Below, piece by piece: positions 19,316-28,634 of a DNA stretch of 53,934 bases. Each line of letters opens with the position of its first letter. Position 1 is the stretch's first letter. The position numbers and the translations under genes are program-made. Under the pieces are notes generated by a model. That model did no database searches. It was not told the DNA's origin and saw only the letters and a program-made list of their open reading frames with translations. Source of the stretch: Candidatus Burkholderia verschuerenii (GTDB taxonomy: Bacteria; Pseudomonadota; Gammaproteobacteria; Burkholderiales; Burkholderiaceae); NCBI RefSeq assembly GCF_001189365.1, contig NZ_LFJJ01000010.1, forward strand, positions 1-53,934. The letters are read 5' to 3'.

Positions 19316-19732
19316 ATGATGCAATTATCCGACCGCTCAGCCGATCCCACCATGTGGCAGATTCCGGTACGCGCGATGCGTCCGGAGGAACCGCGCGTGC
19401 TGATCGCCGATGACGATATCGACGCGACGCGCGCCATCTGCCTCGCGCTCGAGGACGCCGATTTCACGGTGCGCGCGGTGCATACCGGCCTCGATGCGGT
19501 GGCGCTCGCGCGCAAGTGGCGGCCGGGCGTCGTGCTGCTCGATCTGATGATGCCGCTCGGCGACGGCTGGGAAGCCGCCGAAGCGATCCGCGCGATCGAT
19601 CTCGACATGCTGCTGATCGCGCATACGAGCTGCACGAATCACGAAGACCGGACGCGCGCGCAACGCACCGGCTTCAACGGCTATTTCGTCAAGCCGACCG
19701 AGCTCGACAATATGATCGCGCTGATGCGCTGA
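19316..19732 (+). CDS. Single-domain response regulator receiver protein
   Basis: A 138-residue protein containing only a CheY-like receiver domain. The acidic pocket DDD is at 32-34, the phospho-acceptor is Asp76 in VVLLDLMMPLGDGWEAAE, the switch Thr is in LIAHTSC and the conserved Lys is in GYFVKPTE. No DNA-binding output domain follows, so it probably acts by protein contact or phosphotransfer. No histidine kinase gene is nearby. GAGG precedes the start by seven bases. Confidence 0.87.
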   Translation: MMQLSDRSADPTMWQIPVRAMRPEEPRVLIADDDIDATRAICLALEDADFTVRAVHTGLDAVALARKWRPGVVLLDLMMPLGDGWEAAEAIRAIDLDMLLIAHTSCTNHEDRTRAQRTGFNGYFVKPTELDNMIALMR

Positions 19733-19789
19733 TACTTTTTTGAATGCGCGTCCGCGCGGGAAACGCGCTGATCGGAAAACACCAAGCTG

Positions 19790-20218
19790 TCAATGCTCGG
19801 TTTTGTGCTCCGTCCACGCGCCATGCTGAAACGCGCTCGACAGACCGGCCGAGGTGCGGATCACGGGCTCGTTGATATCGACTTCGCCGCGCACCGACGA
19901 CGTGCGCTGAAGTCCCGCGCTGTATCCCGATCGGAACGCGCGACGAAACGCGTCCTCGCGCTCGCTCGGACTCGCATGCTGCTCCATCGCCTGCGTCAGC
20001 GCCGCCTGTTCGTGGGTCAGCGCGCGCAGCAGCGTGAAGACGTCGGCCTGACTCGACTCCGGACAATTCGACAGATGCTGCAGACCGCCCGGCAGCGTTA
20101 GCACTTCCGTCAACGCACGAATGGAGCGGGCGAGGTCCGCGCATTGTTTTTCGATAGCCACGTCGCGCGAGACGACCGTCTGCCCGTCCGCGCCGATCGT
20201 GATCTTCATATCGCTCAT
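19790..20218 (-). CDS. Conserved hypothetical protein
   Basis: A 142-residue soluble protein of unknown function. The start MSDMKITIGADGQTVV has AGGAA seven bases upstream. Most of the protein is predicted helical (ECPESSQADVFTLLRAL-like region, HEQAALTQAMEQHASPSE). It has no signal peptide or membrane segment. It stands alone between the receiver protein and another unknown gene on the same strand. Confidence 0.65.
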   Translation of the reverse strand: MSDMKITIGADGQTVVSRDVAIEKQCADLARSIRALTEVLTLPGGLQHLSNCPESSQADVFTLLRALTHEQAALTQAMEQHASPSEREDAFRRAFRSGYSAGLQRTSSVRGEVDINEPVIRTSAGLSSAFQHGAWTEHKTEH

Positions 20219-20380
20219 CTGGTGTTCCTCGGTGATGCCCGGCGCGACGCACCGATGCTCGATGACGGGCCGCATCTTTTTCAAGATTCGTTATCCTAAA
20301 CAAGTGAAAACAAAACCCGCCGACGCGAAAGTTTGCCTCACTTGACCGAGCGTCGCAAGCCGATGAACAGATGCCGCATG

Positions 20381-20791
20381 TCAGGCGTTGACATGTCGTA
20401 ACGGATGTTGGTCAGCGATACTCGACGCGCCGTTCGTATCCGCATCGACAGGCGTCTTCAGCATGCGGTTCCAATACTCGCAGTAGCCCGCCCAGAACGG
20501 CATCTGCTCCAGCGACGATGCTTCGTCGGGCAACGGCCGCGGCAGCATCTGCGACAGCCGGGCGATTTCATGACGTTTCCAGCGCAGCAAGTTCCGGCCG
20601 ACGCTGCGCGTGGGCGGACACGATTCGTTCATCGCCGATACGGCCTGCCAGAAGCCCTCGGCGGGACGCGACGCCATCGTGGTGAGAATCGACGTGTCGG
20701 AGCGCGGGCCGCGCTCGTGGCACAGGATCGCGCCGATCTGGCCGAGTAGGTACATCGTCCGGGCGAAGTGGTGTTCGACTGCCTGCTGCAT
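20381..20791 (-). CDS. Hypothetical protein
   Basis: A 136-residue protein starting MQQAVEHHFARTMYLLGQIG, with a tryptophan-rich C-terminal half (RWKRHEIARLSQML, FWAGYCEYWNRML). It is not recognised. GAGAAG lies ahead of the start. It is divergent from the glyoxylate carboligase gene with a 76-bp spacer that must carry both promoters. No signal sequence is evident. Confidence 0.55.
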   Translation of the reverse strand: MQQAVEHHFARTMYLLGQIGAILCHERGPRSDTSILTTMASRPAEGFWQAVSAMNESCPPTRSVGRNLLRWKRHEIARLSQMLPRPLPDEASSLEQMPFWAGYCEYWNRMLKTPVDADTNGASSIADQHPLRHVNA

Positions 20792-20867
20792 GATGCTTCT
20801 CACTCTCTCGTTATTGATACGTTGTTGCGACAGCGATTTCGAATAGAGACCCCCGAAGGAGACAACG

Positions 20868-22643
20868 ATGCCCAAGATGAGAGCCGTCGACGCAGCCGTC
20901 CTCGTGCTGGAGAAAGAAGGAATCGACACCGCGTTCGGCGTGCCGGGCGCGGCCATCAACCCGTTCTACTCGGCGATGAAAAAGTCCGGCGGCATCAGCC
21001 ATGTGCTGGCGCGCCACGTCGAAGGCGCATCGCATATGGCCGAAGGTTATACGCGCGCCGAGCCGGGCAATATCGGCGTTTGTATCGGCACGTCGGGTCC
21101 GGCGGGCACCGACATGATCACCGGCCTGTATTCCGCTCAAGCCGATTCGATCCCCATTCTCGCCATCACCGGTCAGGCGCCGCGCGCGCGTCTGTACAAG
21201 GAAGATTTCCAGGCCGTCGATATCGAATCGATCGCCAAGCCCGTGACCAAGTGGGCTGTCACCGTGCGCGAACCGGCGCTGGTGCCGCGCGTGTTCCAGC
21301 AGGCGTTCCATCTGATGCGCTCGGGCCGTCCGGGTCCGGTGCTGGTCGACCTGCCGATCGACGTGCAGCTCGCCGAAATCGAATTCGATATCGACACCTA
21401 CGAGCCGCTGCCGGTCTACAAGCCGAAAGCGACGCGCGTGCAGATCGAAAAAGCGCTGACCATGCTCAACGACGCGGAGAAGCCGCTGATCGTCTCGGGC
21501 GGCGGCGTGCTCAACGCGGCGGCCGAAGACCTGCTCGTGCAGTTCGCGGAAACGCTCGGCGTGCCGGTGATTCCGACGCTGATGTCGTGGGGCGCGATTC
21601 CCGACGATCACCCGCTGATGGCCGGCATGTGCGGTCTGCAGACGTCGCACCGCTACGGCAACGCGACGATGCTCGCCTCGGACTTCGTGCTGGGCATCGG
21701 CAACCGTTGGGCGAATCGCCATACCGGCAGCGTCGAGGTTTATACCAAGGGCCGTAAGTTCGTGCACGTGGACATCGAGCCGACGCAGATCGGCCGCGTG
21801 TTCGGGCCGGACTTGGGCATCGTGTCGGACGCGAAGGCCGCGCTCGAACTGTTCGTCGAAGTGGCCAAGGAATGGAAGGCGGCGGGCAAGCTGAAGGACC
21901 GCAGCGCTTGGGTCACGGATTGCCAGCAACGCAAGCGCACGATGCAGCGCAAGACGCACTTCGACAACGTGCCGATGAAGCCGCAACGCGTCTACGAAGA
22001 GATGAACCAGGCGTTCGATCGCGATACGTGTTTCGTGACGACGATCGGTCTCTCGCAGATCGCGGGCGCGTAGTTCCTGCATGTGTTCAAGGCGCGCAAC
22101 TGGATCAACTGCGGCCAGGCCGGCCCGATCGGCTGGACAATTCCGGCGGCGCTCGGCGTGCGCGCGGCGGACCAGCAACGCAAAATCGTCGCGCTGTCGG
22201 GTGATTACGACTTCCAGTTCATGATCGAAGAGCTCGCCGTCGGCGCGCAATTCAAGCTGCCGTATGTGCATGTGGTCGTGAACAACTCGTATCTCGGTCT
22301 GATCCGTCAGGCGCAGCGCGGCTTCGACATGGATTACTGAGTGCAACTCGCGTTCGACAACATCAACGCGCCTGAACTCGAAGGCTACGGCGTCGATCAC
22401 GTCGCGGTGGCCGAAGGTCTCGGCTGCAAGGCGCTGCGCGTGTTCAAGCCGGAAGAGATCGCGCCCGCATTGAAGAAGGCGCAGGCGCTCGCCGCCGAAC
22501 ATCAGGTGCCGGTCGTCGTCGAGATGATTCTCGAGCGCGTGACCAACATCGCGATGGGCACGGAAATCGACGCGATCAACGAGTTCGAGGAACTCGCGGA
22601 AACGAAGGCGGATGCACCGACCGCCGTGACGCCGCTCGACTGA
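20868..22643 (+). pseudogene. gcl: Glyoxylate carboligase (tartronate-semialdehyde synthase), two in-frame stops
   Basis: The 591-codon frame matches Gcl end to end ([68 protein letters not shown]). It is interrupted by TAG at 22071-22073, where Gcl proteins have Gln ([15 protein letters not shown]), and by TGA at 22338-22340, where they have Cys (FDMDY-C-VQLAFDN). Both are single-base changes. The stops fall before and within the ThDP-binding domain, so no active enzyme is expected. The enzyme joins two glyoxylates to tartronate semialdehyde. It is the first gene of an operon with hyi and glxR, with a GAAGGAG site ahead of the start. Confidence 0.95.
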
Positions 22644-22682
22644 ATCGCGAGCGCTCCACTGACCGACCAACAGGAAAGAACA

Positions 22683-23483
22683 ATGCCGAAATTTGCTGCG
22701 AACCTGACCATGCTGTTCAACGAAGTCCCGTTCCTCGACCGCTTCGCGGCGGCGTCGAACGCGGGGTTCAAGGCGGTCGAGTTCCTGTTCCCGTACGCGT
22801 TTTCGATCGGCGACATTCAGCAGCGCCTGAAGGACAACGATCTGCAGATCGTGCTGCACAACCTGCCCGCCGGTAACTGGGATGCGGGCGAGCGCGGCAT
22901 CGCGTGTCTGCCGGATCGCGTCGCGGAGTTTCGCGAAGGCGTGCCGCGCGCGATCGAGTATGCGAAGGCGCTGAACGTGCCGCAACTGAACTGCCTCGTC
23001 GGGATTCCGACGGCGGGCGTATCGGCGGAACAGGCGCGCACGACGATCGTCGAGAACCTGCGTTTTGCGGCCGACGCGCTGAAGAAGGAAGGCATTCGCC
23101 TGCTCGTCGAGCCGTGCAATTCATACGACATTCCGGGCTTCGCGCTGAACCGTTCGAAGGAAGGTCTCGACGTGATTCAGGCGGTCGGTTCCGACAATCT
23201 GTTCCTGCAGTACGACATCTATCACATGCAGCGCATGGAAGGCGAACTGGCCGCGACGATCAGGAAGAATCTGCCGAAGATCGCGCATATCCAACTCGCC
23301 GACAACCCCGGCCGCAACGAACCGGGCACGGGCGAAATCAACTATCCGTTCCTGTTCGGGCTGCTCGACGAGATCGGCTATCAAGGCTGGATCGGCTGCG
23401 AATACAAGCCGCTCAAGGGCACCGATGCGGGTCTGGGCTGGCTGCAGAGCATCGGCGGTGTGAAAGCTGCCGCCACCGCGTAA
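22683..23483 (+). CDS. hyi: Hydroxypyruvate isomerase
   Basis: A 266-residue TIM-barrel enzyme of the xylose-isomerase-like family that interconverts hydroxypyruvate and tartronate semialdehyde. The two catalytic glutamates are at 143 (LLVEPCNSYD) and 240 (GWIGCEYKPL), with metal-binding residues around QYDIYHMQRMEG and HIQLADNPGRNEPGTGEIN. It is intact and of normal length. It follows the dead gcl gene by 39 bp and precedes glxR by 27 bp, with its own AGGAAAGAAC site. Confidence 0.94.
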   Translation: MPKFAANLTMLFNEVPFLDRFAAASNAGFKAVEFLFPYAFSIGDIQQRLKDNDLQIVLHNLPAGNWDAGERGIACLPDRVAEFREGVPRAIEYAKALNVPQLNCLVGIPTAGVSAEQARTTIVENLRFAADALKKEGIRLLVEPCNSYDIPGFALNRSKEGLDVIQAVGSDNLFLQYDIYHMQRMEGELAATIRKNLPKIAHIQLADNPGRNEPGTGEINYPFLFGLLDEIGYQGWIGCEYKPLKGTDAGLGWLQSIGGVKAAATA

Positions 23484-23510
23484 CGAAAGACACAAGGAGG
23501 AGCATCAGGT

Positions 23511-24419
23511 ATGGCAACGATCGGTTTTATCGGACTCGGCATCATGGGCGCGCACATGGCGCGCAATCTCCTGAAGGGCGGCCACAAGCTCGTCGTGAAC
23601 GGCAAGTTCCCGGTGCCCGACGATATCCGCTCGCAGACGCAAGTCGTCGACGATTCGACGGCCGTCGCGCAAGCCAGCGAGATCGTCATCACGATGGTCC
23701 CCGACACGCCCGATGTCGCAGCCGTGCTGTTCGCCGATGACGGCGTCGCCAACGGCCTCACGAAGGGCAAGCTCGTGATCGACATGAGCTCGATCAACCC
23801 GCTCGACACCCAGGAGTTCGCCAAGAAGATCAACGCGCTCGGCTGCGATTATCTCGATGCGCCGGTCTTCGGCGGCGAAGTCGGCGCACGCGAGGCGACG
23901 CTGACGATCATGGTCGGCGGCCCGGAAAAGTCGTTCAATCTCGCCAAGCCGCTGTTCGATCTGATGGGCAAGAACATCTCGCACATCGGCGATAACGGCG
24001 CGGGACAGACCTGCAAGGTCGCGAACCAGATCATCGTCGCGCTGAATATCGAAGCCGTCGCCGAAGCGCTGTTGTTCGCGGCACGCTCGGGTGCCGATCC
24101 GGAGCGCGTGCGTAAGGCACTGATGGGCGGCTTCGCGGCATCGCGCATTCTGGAACTGCATGGCGAGCGCATGACCAAGCGCACGTTCAACCCGGGCTTC
24201 CGGATCGAACTGCATCAGAAGGACTTGAATCTCGCGCTCGACGGCGCGCGCAAGATGGGCCTCGCCCTGCCCCACACCGCCAGCGCGCAGCAGTTGTTCA
24301 GCGTGTGCGCGGCGAACGGCGGAAAGGCGTGGGATCACTCGGCGATGGTGCGTGCGCTCGAGATCATGTCGAACTTCCAGGTGGCCGACGAGCCGCAGCA
24401 GGCGAAAGCCGCTGCGTAA
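23511..24419 (+). CDS. glxR: 2-hydroxy-3-oxopropionate (tartronate semialdehyde) reductase
   Basis: A 302-residue beta-hydroxyacid dehydrogenase that reduces tartronate semialdehyde to glycerate with NAD(P)H. The dinucleotide motif GFIGLGIMG is at residues 5-13, the substrate motif is DAPVFGGEVGARE and the catalytic Lys169 is in GAGQTCKVANQ. The C-terminal helical domain is complete. A strong AAGGAGGAG site lies upstream. It is the last gene of the glyoxylate operon and is followed by a Rho-independent terminator. With gcl dead it lacks its usual substrate source, unless hydroxypyruvate is isomerised. Confidence 0.94.
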   Translation: MATIGFIGLGIMGAHMARNLLKGGHKLVVNGKFPVPDDIRSQTQVVDDSTAVAQASEIVITMVPDTPDVAAVLFADDGVANGLTKGKLVIDMSSINPLDTQEFAKKINALGCDYLDAPVFGGEVGAREATLTIMVGGPEKSFNLAKPLFDLMGKNISHIGDNGAGQTCKVANQIIVALNIEAVAEALLFAARSGADPERVRKALMGGFAASRILELHGERMTKRTFNPGFRIELHQKDLNLALDGARKMGLALPHTASAQQLFSVCAANGGKAWDHSAMVRALEIMSNFQVADEPQQAKAAA

Positions 24420-24596
24420 CGACGAACACCTGAACCGTGGGGCGTCCCGCGTATGGGCACGCGGGACAAATGCCGCTCTGGGCTGAAGGCGGCAAGTGGG
24501 GTCCGAGAAGCGGCACCCGGCGGTGCGCCGGGGAAGCCTTGGTCGGTCAGACGGTTTGTCGTCGGGTGTCCGCGTCGGATTTTCCCGTATTTCGAG

Positions 24597-24622
24597 AACG
24601 CGAACGTCATGTTCGCGTTTTT
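24597..24622 (+). terminator. Rho-independent terminator after glxR
   Basis: A perfect 9-bp stem AACGCGAAC / GTTCGCGTT with loop GTCAT is followed by a T-run (TTTTTGCTTTT). It closes the glyoxylate operon. In the spacer before it, a second 8-bp stem GTCCCGCG / CGCGGGAC (24444-24467) has no T-run; the rest of 24468-24596 shows nothing recognisable. Confidence 0.85.
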
Positions 24623-24626
24623 GCTT

Positions 24627-25622
24627 TTAGTACTTGTCGAAAACGCGTTGCATGTCCGGCGCGTTGGCGGCCAGCGCCAGCATCAGCAGCACGCGCGCCT
24701 TGTAGGGATTCAGCGTGCCCGCGCTGACCGTGCCGAGCGCTTCGTCCGATGCTGCGCCGTTGCGCATCACATGACCCGAACCCACACGCGACGAACGCAC
24801 GACCGCGACGCCCTGCTTCACCGCATCGGCGAGTGCGTCGGTGAGGCTCGCGTGCATCGAGCCGTTGCCCGTGCCCGCGACCACGATGCCCTTCACGCCC
24901 GCCTGCACCATCGCATCGATGCCGACTCGCGACGCGCCCGCATAGCTCGCGACGATCTCGACCATCGGCCATTGATCGCCGATCGCGAATTCGCTCGATG
25001 TCGTATGCGCGCGCGTGACGCCGCGCTGAAACTCGACGCGGCCGTCCTGCACGAAGCCGAGCACGCCCGTTTCCGGCGAGCGGAATGCATCGACAGCATA
25101 GGTGCTGGTTTTGGTGACGTCGCGCGCGCTGTGAATCTGGTTGTTGAACGCGACCATCACGCCTTGCGCCTGCGCGCTTGCGGACGCCGCGACCGTCACC
25201 GCGTTGAGCAGATTGAGCGGACCATCGGCGGATAGCGCAGTCGACGGACGCATCGCCGCCGTCAGCACGACGGGCTTCGCGCTCTTCACCGTCAGATGCA
25301 GCAGATACGCGGTTTCTTCGAGCGTATCGGTGCCATGCGTGACGACTACGCCGTCGATATCGTCCTGCGCGAGCAGTTCGTTGATGCGCGTCGCGAGCTT
25401 CGTCCACAGCGCCGAACTCATGTCCTTGCTGTCGATGCTCGCAATTTGCTCGGCATGGATTCGTGCGACGGATGCGAGCGCGGGCACGGCGTCGAGCAGC
25501 TTGTCGACGCCGACGACGCCCGCTTTATAACCCGTCGTGTTCGATGCATCGCCCGCCTGGCCCGCGATGGTGCCGCCGGTCGCCAGCACCGCGATGCGTG
25601 GGAGAGAGTGAGGTGTGTTCAT
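24627..25622 (-). CDS. L-asparaginase (type II-like)
   Basis: A 331-residue enzyme that hydrolyses asparagine to aspartate and ammonia. The nucleophile motif is ATGGTIAG with Thr18, the proposed Tyr is Tyr32, and the second motif GVVVTHGTDTLEETAYLL carries the Thr-Asp pair. The middle part includes SADGPLNLLNAV, typical for the family. No clear signal peptide is present, so it may act in the cytoplasm. The gene is intact. It is convergent with glxR and lies 30 bp downstream of cysB on the same strand. Confidence 0.93.
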   Translation of the reverse strand: MNTPHSLPRIAVLATGGTIAGQAGDASNTTGYKAGVVGVDKLLDAVPALASVARIHAEQIASIDSKDMSSALWTKLATRINELLAQDDIDGVVVTHGTDTLEETAYLLHLTVKSAKPVVLTAAMRPSTALSADGPLNLLNAVTVAASASAQAQGVMVAFNNQIHSARDVTKTSTYAVDAFRSPETGVLGFVQDGRVEFQRGVTRAHTTSSEFAIGDQWPMVEIVASYAGASRVGIDAMVQAGVKGIVVAGTGNGSMHASLTDALADAVKQGVAVVRSSRVGSGHVMRNGAASDEALGTVSAGTLNPYKARVLLMLALAANAPDMQRVFDKY

Positions 25623-25652
25623 GCCGGCGATTGTAAATCAGCCGGCATGCTT

Positions 25653-26579
25653 TCAAGCGGCTTCGCGCAGGTGCGAGGCGATCTGCGCTTCGCTCAGTTG
25701 CGGCGCGAACATTTCGATCATCCGATACGCATATGCGCGCAAAATCGCGCCCTTGCGCAGGCCGACGCGCGTCGTGCTCGCTTCGAACAGATGCTGCGTA
25801 TCGAGCGCGACGAGTTCGGAATCGCGCTTCGCGTCGTAGGCCATCGCCGCGACGATGCCCACGCCCATGCCGAGCTCGACGTACGTCTTGATCACGTCGG
25901 CGTCGATGGCGGTCAGCACGATATCGGGAATCGCGCCGGCGCTGGCGAAGGCCTGGTCGATATGCGAACGGCCGGTGAAGTCGTTGTCGTACGTGACGAT
26001 CGGATACTCCGCGATCTGTTCGAGCGTGATGTTCTCGCGCCCGACGAGCGGATGATCCTTCGGCACCACGACCGTGTGATGCCACGAATAGCACGAGAAC
26101 GTGACGATATCCGGATAACGGTCGAGCGCCTCGGTCGAGATGCCGATATCCGCTTCGCCGTTGATGATCATCTGCGCGATCTGTTGCGGACTGCCCTGAC
26201 GCAAGGCCAGATGCACCTTCGGAAATACTTCGGTAAACTGTCGAATCACCTTCGGCAACGCGTAACGCGCCTGCGTATGCGTGGTCGCGACGACCAGATG
26301 CCCGTTGTCCTGATCCGCGAACTGGCGCGCGACGCGGCGCAGATTCTCCGCGTCCAGCAGCATCCGCTCGATCAGTTGATGCACTTCCTTGCCGGGCTCG
26401 GTGAGACCCGTCAGGCGCTTGCCGCGCCGGATGAAAATATCGACGCCGAGTTCGTCCTCGAGATCCTTGATCTGCTTCGACACGCCCGATTGCGACGTGT
26501 ACAGCACGTTCGCGACTTCGGTCAGATTCATGTTCTGACGCACGGCCTCGCGCACGAAGCGCAATTGCTGGAAATTCAT
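25653..26579 (-). CDS. cysB: LysR-type regulator of sulfur assimilation
   Basis: A 308-residue LysR-type activator. The helix-turn-helix is MNFQQLRFVREAVRQNMNLT followed by EVANVLYTSQSGVSKQI, as in CysB proteins. The effector domain includes VVATTHTQARYALPKVI and a late DADVIKTYVELGMGVGIVA segment, both hallmark CysB/Cbl features. CysB activates sulfate uptake and reduction genes when O- or N-acetylserine is high. It follows the sulfate transporter genes on the same strand. It is intact, unlike cysA and cysT. Confidence 0.93.
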   Translation of the reverse strand: MNFQQLRFVREAVRQNMNLTEVANVLYTSQSGVSKQIKDLEDELGVDIFIRRGKRLTGLTEPGKEVHQLIERMLLDAENLRRVARQFADQDNGHLVVATTHTQARYALPKVIRQFTEVFPKVHLALRQGSPQQIAQMIINGEADIGISTEALDRYPDIVTFSCYSWHHTVVVPKDHPLVGRENITLEQIAEYPIVTYDNDFTGRSHIDQAFASAGAIPDIVLTAIDADVIKTYVELGMGVGIVAAMAYDAKRDSELVALDTQHLFEASTTRVGLRKGAILRAYAYRMIEMFAPQLSEAQIASHLREAA

Positions 26580-26609
26580 GTTTGCCTCTCCCTTGATGCT
26601 CTTTTTATG

Positions 26610-27718
26610 TCATTGCGCTGGAAAAACACGCAGCGCGCGCGGCACGGCGGTGACACCATCGCCGATATCGAGCTTCAACGCGCGCCATGCTTCCCGGTCC
26701 AGTTCCGCTTCGAGCACGCCGCCCGCGTTGCCCGCGAGTTCGACGCGCACCGAGCCGCCCAGCGTCACCACGCGCCGCACGTCCACGACGATGCCATCGC
26801 GATGCGCGCCATCCGCCGGATACAGCGCGAGGTCGTGCGGCCGCACATACGCGAGCGCGCGTCCCGCGAACGACGCCGGAGTCGCGATGGCACGCGTCGC
26901 GCCATCGGCGACGAAACCGTTCGCATCGACCTGACCTTGCAGCTGGTTCGCCGCACCGAGGAATTCGTACACGAAGGACGTCTGCGGATGATCGTACACG
27001 TCTTGCGGGCTGCCGACCTGCTCCACGTGACCATGATTCATCACGACGATGCGATCCGCCACTTCCAGCGCTTCTTCCTGATCGTGCGTGACGAACAGCG
27101 TCGAGATATGCAGATCGTCGTGCAGGCGGCGCAGCCAGCTTCGCAGCTCCTTGCGGACCTTTGCATCGAGCGCGCCGAAGGGTTCGTCGAGCAGCAGCAC
27201 TTTCGGCTCGACGGCCAGCGCCCGCGCCAGCGCGATCCGCTGCCGCTGCCCGCCCGACAGTTCCGACGGAAAGCGTTGCGCGAGCCAATCGAGTTGCAAC
27301 GAGCTTCAGCAGTTCATGCACTTTCTCGCGGATCTTCGCCTCCGACGGACGCTCGCGACGCGGCTTTACGCGCAGATCGAACGCGACGTTTTCGAACACC
27401 GTCATATCGCGGCTTTACGCGCAGACCGAACGCGACGTTTTCGAACACCGTCATATGGCGGAACAGCGCGTAATGCTGGAACACGAAGCCCACTTGCCGC
27501 TCGCGCGCGCCGACTTGCGCGACGTCCTCGCCGTGCAGCACGACCTGACCCGCATCGGCGAATTCGAGGCCGGCGATCACGCGCAACAGCGTGGTCTTGC
27601 CGCAGCCCGACGGCCCGAGCAGCGCCACCAGTTCGCCCGCCGGAAAATCGAGCGTGACGTTATCGAGCGCGGTGAAATCGCCGAAGCGCTTTTGCAGATT
27701 GCGTACGTTGATGCTCAT
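26610..27718 (-). pseudogene. cysA: Sulfate ABC transporter ATPase, tandem duplication and 1-bp insertion
   Basis: The N-terminal part starts [19 protein letters not shown] with Walker [10 protein letters not shown] and Q-loop [18 protein letters not shown]. After GLRVKPR a 49-bp tandem duplication repeats the preceding stretch and shifts the frame. Near 27298 an extra A (KLV then AT instead of QLDWLAQRF) shifts it again. The second half reads [37 protein letters not shown] and the TOBE-type C-terminus. Removing 50 bp restores a 352-residue CysA, the family length. Two frameshifts separate Walker A from the signature and Walker B, so no ATPase is expected. Confidence 0.93.
27359..27456. repeat. 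49-bp tandem duplication inside cysA
   Basis: Positions 27359-27407 and 27408-27456 are 49-bp direct repeats with one mismatch (T versus C in the GCAGA(T/C)CGAA stretch). 49 is not a multiple of three, so the second copy shifts the cysA frame. The single mismatch shows either some age or a mutation since the event. Confidence 0.93.
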
Positions 27719-27731
27719 GATGTGCCTGCCT

Positions 27732-28634
27732 TCAGTTCTGTGCCGTGGCTACGGCTTTCGTTTCGTCGGCGGCTTGCGTCATGCGCCGCTCCGCAATCAG
27801 CTTGAGTCCCAGCGTGACGAGCGCCAGCAAGGCAAGCAGCGATGCCACAGCGAACGCCGCCGAGAAGTTGTATTCGTTGTAGAGGATTTCGACATGCAGC
27901 GGCATGGTGTCGGTCTGTCCGCGAATGTGGCCCGATACGACCGACACCGCGCCGAATTCGCCCATTGTGCGCGCGTTGCAGAGGATCACGCCGTACAGCA
28001 GGCCCCATCGCACGTTCGGCAAGGTCACGCGCCGGAAAATCTGCCAGCCCGATGCACCGAGCACATGCGCCGCCTCTTCCTCTTCGTTGCCCTGCGATTG
28101 CATCAGCGGAATCAGCTCGCGCGCGACGAACGGGAACGTGACGAAGATCGTCGCCAGCACGATGCCCGGCACCGCGAAAATGATCTGCACGTCGTGATCG
28201 GCGAGCCACGGGCCGAACCATCCTTGCGCGCCGAACATAAGCACATAGATGAGACCCGAGATGACCGGCGACACCGAAAACGGCAAGTCGATCAGCGTCG
28301 TCAGCAGCGCCTTGCCGCGAAACTCGAACTTAGCGATCGCACACGACGCCGCCAATCCGAAGGCGACATTCAGCGGCACGGCGATAGCCGCCGTCATCAG
28401 CGTGAGCTTGATCGCGGCCCACGCGTCGGGATCCTTCAACGACTCGAAGTAATAGTCGAAGCCCTTCGCGAACGCCTGCACGAACACCGCGACCAGCGGC
28501 ACGAGGAGAAACAGCGCGAGAAACGCCAGCGCGATGCCCGTCAACAGCCAGCGCACCAGACGCGGCTCGGTGACAGGATTGAGCGTGTGCGCATCGCGGC
28601 GCACCGGCGCGTTCAAAGGCAGCACGCGGCTCAT
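27732..28634 (-). CDS. cysW: Sulfate ABC transporter permease CysW
   Basis: A 300-residue inner-membrane permease. An N-terminal cytoplasmic stretch is followed by helix [20 protein letters not shown] and five more hydrophobic segments. Family segments are [19 protein letters not shown] and the EAA loop [19 protein letters not shown]. The ATG overlaps the cysT stop (ATGA), showing an operon cysT-cysW-cysA. The gene itself is intact, but its partner permease and ATPase genes are broken. Confidence 0.93.
   Translation of the reverse strand: MSRVLPLNAPVRRDAHTLNPVTEPRLVRWLLTGIALAFLALFLLVPLVAVFVQAFAKGFDYYFESLKDPDAWAAIKLTLMTAAIAVPLNVAFGLAASCAIAKFEFRGKALLTTLIDLPFSVSPVISGLIYVLMFGAQGWFGPWLADHDVQIIFAVPGIVLATIFVTFPFVARELIPLMQSQGNEEEEAAHVLGASGWQIFRRVTLPNVRWGLLYGVILCNARTMGEFGAVSVVSGHIRGQTDTMPLHVEILYNEYNFSAAFAVASLLALLALVTLGLKLIAERRMTQAADETKAVATAQN

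Noticed and set aside
22338-22340. TGA replacing a conserved Cys in gcl, possible selenocysteine codon
   Set aside because: No hairpin element is evident just after it, glyoxylate carboligase is not a selenoprotein family, and a TAG lies earlier in the same frame.
20811-22985. Very long minus-strand open frame opposite gcl (over 700 codons)
   Set aside because: It is antisense to gcl, has Arg/His/Asp-rich composition typical of frame shadows in GC-rich DNA, and shows no family motif.
24444-24467. Hairpin GTCCCGCG/CGCGGGAC after glxR as the operon terminator
   Set aside because: No T-run follows; the better terminator lies at 24597-24622.
25296-27473. Long plus-strand open frame across cysB/cysA (over 700 codons)
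   Set aside because: Composition is Arg/His/Asp-rich and it runs antisense to several real genes; no motif, no plausible start site.
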